Below, one piece after another: positions 9,439-18,816 of a stretch of DNA of 20,784 bases. Below the pieces are notes generated by a model. It was not told the origin of the DNA, searched no databases, and worked only from the letters and a program-made list of their open reading frames with translations. The DNA lies in the NCBI RefSeq assembly GCF_000485595.1, contig NW_014578883.1, positions 6,326-27,109 of the forward strand. Reading direction: 5' to 3'. A program made the position numbers and the translations under genes. Each line of letters starts with the position of its first letter. The first letter of the stretch is position 1. This stretch comes from Priapulus caudatus (Eukaryota > Priapulida > Priapulimorpha > Priapulimorphida > Priapulidae).

Positions 9439-9619
9439 TGTAACTGCCATTAAAGTATCGGATGTGGAGACATAAATTGGGCCGTTAACACAACATTTAT
9501 TTCGGGCCTAGCAAAACATGGCGAGCCAGAGGAGCCCTGCTTACAGTAACAGTCCACATTTACGCGGTTATACGCCGTTAGTGAGTGCGCCTACAAAGTA
9601 GTTCTGCAGTAATGTTACA
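9439..9619 (-). repeat. 3-prime LTR of the Ty3/gypsy element
   Basis: It aligns along its whole length with 14244-14400, sharing CCTAGCAAAACATGG, CTGCTTACAGTAACAGTCCA and CTACAAAGTAGTTCTGCA. It is 24 bases longer than its partner, mostly through scattered single-base and two-base differences plus a short insert near its start. A polypurine tract abuts it at 9620. Confidence 0.9.
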
Positions 9620-9632
9620 TCCCCTTCCTTTT
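9620..9632 (-). promoter_or_regulatory. Polypurine tract
   Basis: On the minus strand AAAAGGAAGGGGA directly precedes the TGTAAC start of the 3-prime LTR, the normal position of the primer for plus-strand DNA synthesis. Confidence 0.85.
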
Positions 9633-9839
9633 AGCAAGAAAAGATTGTACTTTAATCATAAGTAAAAACTGAACTTTTTTTAAAGACCTTCGAATTATTC
9701 GATCGAGTAGTAACCAACGATGACGCTTAATGTACATAATGCTGGTAATGTCGAGTAACTCAATAAAATCAATCTGTAATGTTACTTCGTACAGTAAATT
9801 CTACAGCAACATCAGTACATCAGTCTGCAATGTTACTTC

Positions 9840-10960
9840 TACAGTCCAACATGACTGGTCACATCACTGGTTTCCCGGATAACGACGATTCTTCCTGAGA
9901 TTTGCTGCCGTCAGATGTTTCTACCCTCATACGACCGGGGGTGACACATGGTTCCTGTGACGACTGCTGGCTTCACTTGCTGAGTATTCTGTCCCGTACT
10001 CTAACGATTGACCTGGCGACAGAGGCGCTAGTGTCTTCACAAGATTTTTTCAGTCGTGATACCATTTTGAGTCGACTTGACGCTCAAAAAAGTCGACGTG
10101 AACTGCAACCTTGATCGGCTGCTTCGTTGGTAATCTTCACCGGAAGATACTTCTGAACTTGACCATGTGTGTAGTTCAGTAGTTCTGCATTGGTGATTGG
10201 CAAGGGCAATCACGGTTGTGGATCTAATAATCAGCATTGCCATGTCGATCAGTATGGTGCCGCTTGCGTTTAGCAAGTACACCGTTTACGTCTGTATCGT
10301 GCCTCTCGATGAAGCCATTTGACTGTGCGTAAGCGGGGCCGGGACTCGCATGTCACTGCCTGCACTTGAACAACCCCATACGTTTCCGCTGAATTGTCTG
10401 AATACTGGCCTCGCCATATGTGGCCCGTTGATCACTGATTACAGTTCTGAACTCCTTGTTCCGAGAACACTTGGCTTGGTGATGTTCCCACGGACTGACT
10501 GGTCACACGACCGTGAATTCTCTTGACTATCGGAAACTTCGAATGAGTAGTCAACATATAAGAAGGACTCGCTCACCATCCAGATAGAACAGCGTCGGTT
10601 ACCGACGGTCTGCCACGGTCGCCGCTCGGTATTTCGTACTGCAGTAGTGGTATCTGGCTTTGCTGAGCTTCTGTGAATGCTGACAAATTACCACACGACT
10701 TTATCATGTTCTCTATGTCTGCATTACAGTTGTTCCAGGTAAACACACGTACGAGCCCTAACCTGGTCCTTGTCAATACCGCTGGTTGAGACTCGTGAGT
10801 TTCGAGAGAACATAGCTGCTGCATGCTGTCTGGAATCAATGACACTTCTCCCTTCATGACGATACCATCGTGGACGGTAAAGTTCATCTCGGATGCGCCA
10901 AACTGGCGTAGTGCAGGGTGGTAGCTCGTTCCGATCGGGTCGGCCATCCCTGCACGATCA
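9840..10960 (-). pseudogene. pol: Ty3/gypsy integrase remnant
   Basis: The N-terminal part is the clearest: around 10900-10840 the frame reads NFTVHDGIVMKGE followed by LIPDSM, typical of the segment before the integrase zinc finger; farther on NADIENMIKSCGNLSAF and LLQYEIPS match the zinc-finger end of animal Ty3/gypsy integrases. Near 9940-9880 fragments matching the RSYEVETSDG and RRNRR tail that ends such polyproteins can be pieced across several frames. The catalytic core between is too broken to assign the Asp/Asp/Glu residues. The gene lies downstream of the RT remnant on the same strand and stops about 200 bases before the polypurine tract. Confidence 0.75.
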
Positions 10961-11049
10961 CCTATTCAGATCATGAAGTGTACATCAGCTTGGGTCGCTT
11001 CGCGAACTCATCGCTGTTTCTGTGCATACTGAATTGCCAACAAGTTCAA

Positions 11050-12420
11050 CTTTTGACATCTAGGGTCAATAGTGTCGTTCTCCTCCAGGAGAATGCGAGA
11101 GGAGATCATGCCATCATACTTCCTTTCCCCGGCTTTACGATTATCTTCACGTCATAGGTCATGGATTCGCAAGTAACATGTCGCTGTAGTCGCTGAGGAG
11201 CTGCCGAAATGTTCTTGAGATGTTCATTTCGAGCCGGCTTGTGAGTCGATTCAAATAAACTGCTGTTGCCATACCAAATAAGGTATGGAAATTCTCGCAT
11301 CAAAACCACGCGCCAAAAATTCACGCTCTTATTGGCTATCGCGCTCACAATCACTCAATGTTTTTGACGCCGAAAGCGATCGGCTTGTTTGTTTCTTGAT
11401 CAGAAACAGCTCCTAGACTTTGCTGGACGCGTCAACTGCAGGATAGATGCTGTTGGCGGGTCAAAATAGCTGAGAGTTTACCTCTCGCACAGATGAGCGT
11501 AATCAGCTGTCATATGCCGATTGGTAGGGAGGGAGTCCATTGAAAACAACACCCTTCCTCATCAGCCTCTCGCAGTGGCGCTTGGGTGCTGGGATGCATG
11601 ACGGCAGGACGGTGATAGGTATTTCACGCATTCCAGAAACTCTTGCAACCTGTTTTGCATCCTCGGGTATTCCATCTCTCTGCATCGCCTTGAGCCTTGT
11701 CAGGTCGGGGTGCACTGCCGATTGGCATCATAGTACCATGCCAAAGAATTTCATGGACGGTTTGTTTATCCTTCGCAGCTTGGTCAGGCGTTAGAATACG
11801 AGTCCGTTCTCCTGTGCTACCTCATGACGTTTGCACGATTGCGTTCATGACAGCTTGTCTTTCCAATACAGCGACGTCATCCCTATTCATCGGTGCCCGC
11901 GACACTGCTCCAATATGTTGTCATGCGCTCCTGGAATACATCTGCTGTGCCCATTCAGGCCAAATGGCCAACCTCTGGAAGCAGAATCGACAAATGGGCT
12001 GTTTACATGGTCGTCAGGTCGACTGATCGCTGTCAAGTCTCTACTGCACCAATGATCGTGGGCGAGCGTCCAACTTGCGAAGAAAGTGGTTGCTCCCGCG
12101 AATTAATGGGTGATCTCTTCAAGTGTCGGCGTCTTATAGGTGCGAGCGTTTTATCGCGCTCGTTAAGGCCTTCGGATCAAGAGCACACCCTGAGTATTGC
12201 CGTTTGACTTCCGCACTGTACGGCCAGACACTGACACCCCAGTCTGTTGGGCTCAAGTGACCTAGTGATGACTCCTGACTTCACCATACCGTCAAGTTCC
12301 TTCTTGAGCTCATGTCGCACGTGAATCGGACATCGTCTGGCTGGGCAGGTCACACTGCGGGACGGGGTTGTCTTTACAGCTATTAAATGTTCCTGAAGTG
12401 ACACCTACCTTCCACAACGC
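11050..12420 (-). pseudogene. pol: Ty3/gypsy reverse transcriptase / RNase H remnant
   Basis: Starting near 12350, HVRHELKKELDGMVKSGVIT is the fingers segment at the start of Ty3/gypsy reverse transcriptases (the ELDRMxxLGVI block). Near 11760-11720 MKFFGMVL and HPDLTRLKAMQ, then PEDAKQVARVSGM and LMRKGVVF, match the thumb/connection region leading to RNase H. A clear YxDD-type catalytic box was not found between them. The stretch 11050-11500, where RNase H should be, has no secure motif. Many indels break the frame. Confidence 0.78.
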
Positions 12421-12689
12421 TGTCTGGATACATTCGGCCGACACAGTCTCCTTTGCAGTCATGTGAGGAGTTTCATCTGTTCACGTGTTTTGTTGACGGC
12501 ACAGTTCAATGATACCAGATGTAGGTCACGTGAAGTGGCAGACCCATCAGAGCCGGCCTCTCCGAGTCCGTGACATAGAATTATAGCATCGCACGACTTG
12601 TCCGCGATACCTACAAGCGTATGGACGTCGACCCATATTGTGCAATACGGGAGCCATTGTAGCCTGTCAACAAGTATCATGCGTCTGTT

Positions 12690-12900
12690 TCTGGTGCGCC
12701 TTTCTTAGGCAAAACCCGTGTGCCGTCTAGCTGCTCTGGATTACATGCGTCTGGTATATTCTCGGAGTGGGAGCAGATTGTTCCTTCGGCCCCGCTGTAT
12801 CGACCTGACCTTCAACGCGCTGGAGTCTGCGGTTTGTGTCGTCCAGTATAAGCAACTGTAGAAATACCTTCGTCCCTGCCTGTCGTCGGGGGTTGTGGAA
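12690..12900 (-). pseudogene. pol: Retroelement aspartic protease remnant
   Basis: The frame reading ALKVRS then NNLLPLREYTRRM (about 12820-12740) corresponds to the region around the catalytic Asp-Thr-Gly of Ty3/gypsy proteases, with the DTG triplet itself falling at an indel; EQLDGTRVLPKKG follows. The position between gag and RT on the same strand supports the call. The flanking 12421-12690 and 12901-13330 hold no further secure domain. Confidence 0.6.
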
Positions 12901-13339
12901 TGCACAGATTCAAATGAAAGATCACTCAAAACTTCATTTAGACAGCTTTCGCCGACTGCCTGTCTGTCTCGAGTTACCACCGCCATCGATGTAGCCTCGT
13001 GAATTGGTGCCTTCTCCCACGTGAGGCTGAGACACTGGCTCGTGTTATTCCTGCTATGACGTCTATGGAAGCTGTGACCTTTGACCGTTGGGTCTGTCCC
13101 TAAACCGTCTGGATCACGCACATTTTTTCCAGTGGTTCAATTACCACACAAGGTCACACATCTGTCCCATAGGCTGACATTTCTCCATGGGTTTTTGGTG
13201 TTTTCGCCCACATATCTGACACATTTGATACCAGTATGTTTGATACGACTGTTGTGCGGCTTTATATGCCTGCTAACTTGGTGGACGCGTGCCTCGCTGC
13301 TGGCCACCAGCTAAACTGTTTCATCTGAGCATGCAGTCG

Positions 13340-13790
13340 CGCTTCACGCGTTCTGACCATGTCTAGCGCTCTTCAAGTGTCAGTTCCATCTTTGCCAAGA
13401 GAATTTCTGGACCTTTCTTGTGTACAGTCCCGATGATTAACTGTTCAATAATCTCTCGTTCGTTTCCTGATCATCACGGAACTTGCACTTTCTTCGCGCT
13501 TGAAGCTTACACCTAGTCATATATTCATCGATTGTCTCCCCTTCTGACTGGTGCAGTTTCTGTAACTGATATCTGCTGCAGCCGAAAAATTTGACTGGGG
13601 CTCAAGGTGGTTTCTCAAACTTGTCCCATAATATGGCTGGTTATCTGCTTTAATATTCCAGGAGTTGAATATCTGCAATCCCTCCTGGCCTATCCATATC
13701 AGTACATAATTTAGCTTGCTCCTCCTCCGACTCTCATTAAAGTGCGACGGCGAAGATTAGTGAACATACTGTTTAAATTCTTGGAAAGCT
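13340..13790 (-). pseudogene. gag: Ty3/gypsy gag remnant
   Basis: Pieces in several frames read ILWDKFE, HLEPQSNF, QLQKLHQSEGETIDEYMTRC, LQARRKCKFRDDQE and NERLL, the capsid-like pattern of animal Ty3/gypsy Gag proteins where the GE(T/S)xDE(Y/F)xTRC and CKFxD blocks are conserved. Frameshifts near 13640 and 13490 and a stop after QLI-type sequence show it is dead. The leader 13791-14230 between gag and the primer site has no identifiable feature. Confidence 0.75.
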
Positions 13791-14230
13791 GTTGGAAGAT
13801 CCGTGCTGACCAGTCCATACGAGGTGGCGTTATACCTGACAGTTCACCATGATGGTACGTATAATGCTACTGTACATACCTGGGTATCGACACACCGTAC
13901 AAGTAGCTGTATTACTGTCAATGACAGGATACTGTCTATCTTCCACTCACCACACTGTCCAGTTGCTACTCAACAGACTCAAACACTGGTGTATGTATAC
14001 TCCGGATGCGCGGTTACCATCCCGGGTCCCGAGTATTACTATTACTTGTCCTCTAGTAGGTCTAGTGCACGACGCGCACATATATGCATTCCACCCGTTG
14101 CGCGGTGATGCCGATGTCGCATGCTCCCGGTGCAGACAATCCGAAATTCTGGCTCCTGGCGCTGGCCAACACACTGTCAATGTCATGCAGAGTGTCACCG
14201 GAGTGTTATCTCAACACTGCGATGACTTTT

Positions 14231-14243
14231 ACCGCTGCCACCA
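14231..14243 (-). promoter_or_regulatory. tRNA-Leu primer-binding site
   Basis: On the minus strand TGGTGGCAGCGGT directly follows the 5-prime LTR end (TTACA). It is complementary to the 3-prime end, CCGCTGCCACCA, of animal tRNA-Leu (AAG/TAG type), as far as I recall that sequence. Confidence 0.85.
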
Positions 14244-14400
14244 TGTAAGTATCGGATGGTAGACATAATTGGGTAACACAACATTTATTCGTGCCTAGCA
14301 AAACATGGCCGAGCCAGAGAGCCCTGCTTACAGTAACAGTCCACATACGCGGGTATAACGCGTAGTGATTGGCTACAAAGTAGTTCTGCATAATGTTACA
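14244..14400 (-). repeat. 5-prime LTR of the Ty3/gypsy element
   Basis: Direct repeat partner of 9439-9619; starts TGTAAGTATCGG and ends TAATGTTACA in plus orientation. It lacks single bases at many positions relative to the other LTR, often in short runs (for example ATAATT against ATAAATT). Confidence 0.9.
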
Positions 14401-15375
14401 GTAACCAGACTACAGAAGACCAGATTACATATATAAGGGGATGTATATTTATGTACAAAAAGCGGCTAGCACCTTCAACAAAAATAAAACGCGAGTTGTA
14501 GAATCGACAAATCATACGATTGTACTAAGGTACAAATTAAGCACTATTATAGGCATATGACATGGCAATATATCATTGCAATAATATTCGGGGAAATTTA
14601 TAATACATTCCGGTTATACATCACATAGCAGATAGTCTTGCAGCCAGTAAAAGCTTGGTATAACATACGCAGCTAGAGTTTAGCAAGTAGAGATAAATTG
14701 CAGCAAAATTACTGATAATACTACTGCAGTAAGTAGTTTGTTTTACGCTTAGCAAAACTTCAAATGATTGCCCCGCCACCTATTGACCATCGGGGAATTT
14801 AACATCAAACTCGTGGCTGACTTCCCCAAAGTTTCATGGACAGATAATTATACCGATAAAGAGCACAACCCCACAGCTTAAAGCTGCTGATGATCCACAG
14901 AATTACCGTTTCATTAAACGTACACACTGACCGCCGCTGATATTAACATCAATGACCAAACTGTCCAGCGAAAATGAGAATCTGCCATCCAGGTATACCG
15001 TATACTCATATCTCATGTACAAAGAATAACGGTCGACAAGGTTGGGACACAATTACTCAATGACAATTAAATCTGTACCATTCAACCACAGTTTAAAGTT
15101 ATCTAGAGAATCTCCAGACTCTACTACACTGTTTCCACAATCTTTGACCATGTTTAACTGAGCTTAAATGGATGAAATTCAAGGAATATTTACCTTCGGA
15201 CAAGAATCAACAAGCTGCAGCCATTCCCACAACCACGCTGGATCGTTTCTCAGAATTTTAGGAACGAGTACGAAACTAGAACACTGAGAGGTGCTGCCCT
15301 CTATACCGATCAGATGCAACTAAACACAAACATAAATTTTGGCACAGTAATGCCACATTTTGGTGAGGGTTATTG
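14401..15375 (-). other. Region with coding-like islands of unknown origin
   Basis: Three minus-strand islands look more protein-like than background. The first, 15275-15194, reads VLVPKILRNDPAWLWEWLQ up to a good donor (AAG then GTAAAT). The second, from 15157 after an acceptor-like CTCAG, reads NSVVESGDSLDNFKLW and stops near 15053. The third, about 15045-14919, reads DRYSLYMRYEYTVYLDGR then FSFSLDSLVIDV, which loosely recalls a block of TENT5/FAM46 proteins. None is secure, and no family is assigned. They may be decayed exons of a captured or host gene. The left part (14401-14900) is AT-rich with nothing recognisable. Confidence 0.3.
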
Positions 15376-15386
15376 CCCCCCCCCCC
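15376..15386. repeat. Poly-C run
   Basis: Eleven consecutive C residues. The sequence from 15387 to 16096 is mixed-composition and contains no gene that I can support; short frames there have no domain likeness. Confidence 0.9.
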
Positions 15387-16096
15387 AAATAAGCATAAGT
15401 CCAGCTATAGGCACTGCGACCCTCTCTCGCTTTGTGGCCAGTGTGTTGCTTTCGGTCGCCGCTGTGTAGCGCCATATGGTAGCGCCAACTCACGTCATAC
15501 TACCAGTTTACTATACATCCGGCATGAGCCTAGGGTGGGCACAGGGTGGGGGTCATCTCACTATGGCAATCAATAACATACGTCATTCTGCCATTTGTCA
15601 ATCATTGACGCGAAACACGCGAGGTCTCTACCGAAGTTATCTCAAAGCGAGAGAGGTCAGCAGTGCCTAGTCATCTGATTCGGATTTTGGCAAAAAAACC
15701 AGATTTTCACCGCTCATTATCTCAACATCGCGCCACTGTGAAGGCTGACTATTATGCCTTCATGGAGCACGCACAGTAAATCGATAAGCACAGGAATTTG
15801 GAAAACATGCAACGGCTTGTATTCGGAGACGCCGGTAACTCACATCAATGGCTCCCAAGTTGAGCGCACGAGAGAGAGCGCGACTCGCGCATGCGCAACA
15901 CGCGCCACCTTCCCACACTATCCAGAAACTATGCCGCCTCACAGCTAGATGCAAACACTAAAAAAAACCTCAACCCCGCTGAATTATAAGTGCCATTTTC
16001 AAGCACTGAGGATGTACCTCAATTGTGTAACGAACGATAAAAATTAACTTAGTTATGGATTAATTTTGTTATTAATGTTTTGTTCTGAAATCATAC

Positions 16097-16569
16097 CTTT
16101 CTTGTTTCACTCCAACTGGGTTCAGGAAAGGCGTCACAAGGTAATGTCTACAGGCATACCCGCTACCACCTAGCAGAATGCCATGCATCTCTATACCTCT
16201 ATGGTTTTCCTCCAGGTACCTGAAAAGCAATTAAGTTGCAATTAAATTATAATTATTACAGTGCCAGGGGTATTTTCACATTTAGAGAAAACATAAAGGT
16301 TAACATGATTTGGTAAATTATATTAATTTGCTTAATCCTCCAAATTGTTTTTCACAATGTAAAAAGCGCAAAAAATACACGTACTACGGTACTACATAAT
16401 ATAATATATAATAATAATATATAAATATATATTATATATATTATCTATAATTCTTTCATCATTCATCATCATTCTTATATTGTCATTTACTGTCCAATTT
16501 GAGATTATCTGAATATAAATGAATCGTGTACAGAACCTGGCCAGTGAGCTACAACATTTATAAATTTCC
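16097..16569 (-). pseudogene. PIF/Harbinger transposase, catalytic-core exons
   Basis: Two exons join well. The first (16569-16491) follows a TTTTTCAG acceptor and reads GKFINVVAHWPGSVHDSFIF, the WPGSxHDSxIF block of DDE_Tnp_4 transposases. It ends at a donor ACA then GTAAAT. The second (16219-16097) follows CTTTTCAG and reads YLEENHRGIEMHGILLGGSG then YLVTPFLNP, ending at AAG then GTATGA. The join keeps the frame through a Gln codon. Two defects are visible: an in-frame TAA after IFR in the first exon, and Gly in place of the catalytic Asp in the GDSGY motif. Upstream exons with the first Asp and downstream exons with the Glu are absent. It faces the plus-strand N-terminal fragment at 5870, so the two cannot be one gene. 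Confidence 0.85.
16396..16450. repeat. AT-rich microsatellite
   Basis: Runs of AATATA/TATATT lie in the intron between the two Harbinger exons. Confidence 0.85.
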
Positions 16570-16724
16570 CTGAAAAATGAAATACAAAGTCATTTTTAGG
16601 TTAATATAATATAGTAAATAGTAATATAGTAATCTCTAAATTAAGTCGGTCGCTACATTTTATGTGCATAGCACCCTTACCTATTTTAAAATGGAATGAC
16701 CCAGTTACTGGAAATCTAATAAAA

Positions 16725-16800
16725 ATCTATAATACTATAATAACTATAATAATCTATAATAATCTATAATAATAATAATAATAATAATCTAAATAACTAG
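16725..16800. repeat. AATCTATAAT / AAT microsatellite
   Basis: Repeated ATAATCTATAAT units lead into a pure (AAT)n run. From 16801 to 16970 nothing recognisable is seen. Confidence 0.85.
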
Positions 16801-16978
16801 TCTAGACTACAGTCTACAGTCACAACACGCGCTGCTACAGCTATTGTCTCTGCATGCCTTTACAACGCGTTACTTCGGGAGGTGATGCACCAGCCCTCAA
16901 ATCATACGTTCAATCACAATTTTATTTATAGGAGAATGTACGGTTCTTCACCGGAAAACCTAGGGAGTAGTACTGTTT

Positions 16979-17260
16979 GGGGGGGGGGGGGGGGTAGTTT
17001 TTCATTGCAGGATGAAAAGAGATGTGTTGGGGGGATGTAGCTACAGCTATATTGCATTGTGGAGTTAGGACGTTTAAGTGATTGGAGTGTTATTGATTTA
17101 CGTGCCGGGAGTTGAGGGCGGAAGCTGAGAGGGAGGGGAGGGTGGCGAGAGCAGTGAGCGCGAGTGTGGGGTGATGCTTATAATGATTGTGATTTGTGAG
17201 GGAGGGGCGAGGTGGAGGGGGGGAGATGTTGAGAGGCGGAGGGACGCTTGAGGTGCAACA
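16979..17260 (+). repeat. Poly-G run and G/A-rich tract
   Basis: A run of sixteen G residues (16979-16994) opens a strongly G-rich, C-poor stretch with several GGGG clusters (near 17027, 17134, 17200, 17216). Four or more G-clusters close together could form G-quadruplexes. No gene is visible here or on to 17518. Confidence 0.7.
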
Positions 17261-17518
17261 TGACTGCACGCTGTAGTGGATTAGGAATGTGCTGTGACAT
17301 TGAATGGGAGCGGTAACGGTATCGTGTGGTGATTTTAAGTGTATGTGCAGCTAGGTTCGTCATTGACGGGTGTGTCTTTGTGTATATATTTCGTGATCGT
17401 TCTCCTTGTTCAATTTAGCTCGCTGTATCTTCTATTCTCTAGGGAAATCCAGCGAGTTTGTGAAAACCCTTCCTTTGTCTGTGTTGGCAATTTCCTCATC
17501 ACTAAGGAGGGCCACTCC

Positions 17519-17519
17519 N
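17519..17519. other. Undetermined base (N)
   Basis: The single N lies one base outside the inner end of the inverted arm (17520), at the boundary between arm-related and unrelated sequence, so the exact break point is uncertain. Confidence 0.98.
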
Positions 17520-17703
17520 CAATGTCAGTTACATCAATATAAATATAATATTATATCAATATACATTGTGATTATAACTTAATCATAATTAAAGTTAATT
17601 ATGTTTCGTGAAACAGTCACTTCAATTTAAGTACGGAAAGTTAATCATGACTGGTGGTTAAATCATGATCAAGGACTTAATTACGCTTCGTGAAACCGGC
17701 TCC
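17520..17703. repeat. Harbinger-like terminal arm, right
   Basis: Inverted partner of 5216-5399, ending CGCTTCGTGAAACCGGCTCC at 17703. Differences from the left arm are scattered substitutions and short indels, so the two are real diverged copies rather than one sequence assembled twice. Confidence 0.88.
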
Positions 17704-17823
17704 TGAATAGTAATCTAGGTCATGTGACGTCACGGCCCCAAGTTGAGCGACGCCATTATGTAAATATAGTGCGTGTGGTGGTTAAATATTCGATGTTTTT
17801 GTTATTTCTCATGCTTATTTCTC
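17704..17823 (+). promoter_or_regulatory. Uninterrupted leader/promoter of the right THAP gene
   Basis: Matches the reverse complement of 5095-5215 plus the few bases upstream of the left THAP ATG, but without the 4.3-kb insert. It contains GTGACGTCAC (17725-17734), a palindromic CRE-like site, and CGCCATTATG (17752-17761). TTATTTCTCATG occurs twice in a row just before the start codon. Promoter activity is inferred from position. Confidence 0.5.
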
Positions 17824-18202
17824 ATGTCAAGACACTGGTATAAGCGGTGCATTGTTCCTGAGTGTAAAGGCTATAAGAAGGCATCAGAAAGTGGAGTGAT
17901 TTTCCACAGGTTTCCACGCGATGAGGCTACTCGGAAACGATGGATCGTAAATATCAAAAACAGAGATATAAAAGTCAATATGTCTTATGAGAAGTTGCGT
18001 CATTATGCGGTATGTGGAAAGCATTTCTTGGAAACTGATCGTGAAGATGATCCACAGCATAGGATTACTCCGCGGTTATATGCACTCAAGAACAGATTGA
18101 AAAAAGGAGCCGTTCCTACGGTATTTTCCTTCTCAGAACCTGCACCTGCACGACCTGTTCGCGGTGCCATTCAAAAAAGCTTCCCAATCAAAAGAGAGTG
18201 AG
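17824..18202 (+). pseudogene. THAP-domain protein, first exon (right copy, frameshifted)
   Basis: It begins at the ATG equivalent to 726 on the left and carries the same complete THAP finger: Cys9, Cys14, Cys64, His67, Trp40 and the AVPTVF box. Relative to the left copy it lacks 32 bases in the Ser-rich linker (after AIQK; AG is present at both edges). This changes the frame and brings in a TGA at 18199-18201, one base before the splice donor (GAG then GTTAGT, exon end 18202). The DNA-binding domain would still be made, as a short protein of about 126 residues. An in-frame upstream start exists at 17773-17823 but is not conserved in the left arm. Confidence 0.85.
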
Positions 18203-18300
18203 GTTAGTAATTTTTCTAATGATTATACACACATATGACATATTGTGCATATAACGTAATATGACATATATACCACATATGACATACATGATCAAATTAT
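18203..18300 (+). other. Intron-side sequence shared with the left arm
   Basis: The first 60 or so bases (GTTAGTAATTTTTCTAATGA and on) match the left arm down to about 255, including the CATATGACATATTGTGCATATAACGTA stretch in diverged form. Beyond this the arms differ. Confidence 0.6.
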
Positions 18301-18640
18301 ATGTGTCTATAATAGCTAGAATTTATAGCAATGTAACTCAAATCGTTTGCGCCATATGATAGATATAGTACACTTTCCAGCGGCCATAGCCGCGCGTATA
18401 CTATTACTAGCCTATGCGCGATACCATGCGTGCATATTTACTAATTAATTAGACTAATCGATCGCTCTTCAATAGACTCAAAATTCACAGAGATTAAGGC
18501 TAAGACATGTGTCTATAATAGCTAGAATTTATAGAAATGTAACCCAGATTGTTCGGGCCATATGATAGTTAATTAGTACACTTTTCTACCAGTCATATAG
18601 CAGAATATATAGCGTATGCGGCGGGGTATGCAAAATGAAA
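18301..18640 (+). repeat. Tandem pair of 206-bp units
   Basis: ATGTGTCTATAATAGCTAGA occurs at 18301 and again at 18507, and the next 80-100 bases of each are similar (AATGTAAC, GCCATATGATAG, AGTACACTTT). The second unit is incomplete and fades at about 18640. Confidence 0.75.
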
Positions 18641-18816
18641 ACGAAACGTCACAAATTTTATTTTTATCCTCCAATCGGAGGTCGGAGCAATTCCTCTGTT
18701 TAGACGCATGTCAAACAACAAGAATATAGAACTCTGAGAGTAAAGAAACATTAAGACTTCGGTAGTAAATTGCATTTAATGTGCATAATTTTATTATTGA
18801 ATGTTCCGAGTGCCTG
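18641..18816 (-). mobile_element. Partial relative of fold-back element B
   Basis: Read on the minus strand it starts CAGGCACTCGGAACATTCAA at 18816, matching the termini at 6985 and 8284. It then follows the arm of element B through a TTTACTACC block and a TTCTTTACTCTC block. It shows that element B is a dispersed family. Confidence 0.65.

Larger units (their letters stand above)
9439..14400 (-). mobile_element. Ty3/gypsy LTR retrotransposon, full-length but decayed
   Basis: Two direct repeats at 9439-9619 and 14244-14400 begin TGTAA and end TTACA. Read on the minus strand the order is 5-prime LTR (14400-14244), a tRNA-Leu primer site touching it, gag, protease, reverse transcriptase, integrase with a Ty3-type tail, a polypurine tract, and the 3-prime LTR (9619-9439). 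Protease before RT before integrase is the Ty3/gypsy order. All coding parts are split by many small indels and stops, so it is a dead copy of about 5 kb. No direct target duplication is visible: ATTTG lies left and GTAAC right. Confidence 0.9.
5216..17703. mobile_element. PIF/Harbinger-type composite with matching ends
   Basis: Both ends begin GGAGCCGGTTTCACGAAGCG when read inward and stay similar for about 184 bases (5216-5399 and 17520-17703), with many AATCATGATTAA-like palindromic words. This terminus type (GGNCCNGTTTCACNNAGC) is typical of PIF/Harbinger elements and their MITEs, and Harbinger transposase fragments lie inside, one near each end. The flanks (ATTCA outside the left end, TGAAT outside the right) are inverted copies rather than a direct target duplication, as expected if the whole arm was duplicated inverted. 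The interior has absorbed fold-back elements and an LTR retrotransposon, and the two transposase fragments face each other, so this is not one simple element. Confidence 0.6.

Noticed and set aside
9434-14405. Target-site duplication around the LTR retrotransposon
   Set aside because: The five bases on the left (ATTTG) and right (GTAAC) do not match, and shifting the boundary by a few bases does not help.
14919-15045. Firm assignment of the third island to TENT5/FAM46
   Set aside because: Only a short stretch resembles the family, the spacing differs and no other family block was found; kept as an unassigned island.
17178-17363. Minus-strand frame in the G-rich tract as a gene
   Set aside because: Its Pro/Ser/His-rich composition follows directly from the skewed base content; no domain or splice evidence supports it.
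5211-17708. Direct 3-bp target duplication for the 5216-17703 Harbinger composite
   Set aside because: TCA on the left and TGA on the right are inverted, not direct, copies, as expected from the larger palindrome.
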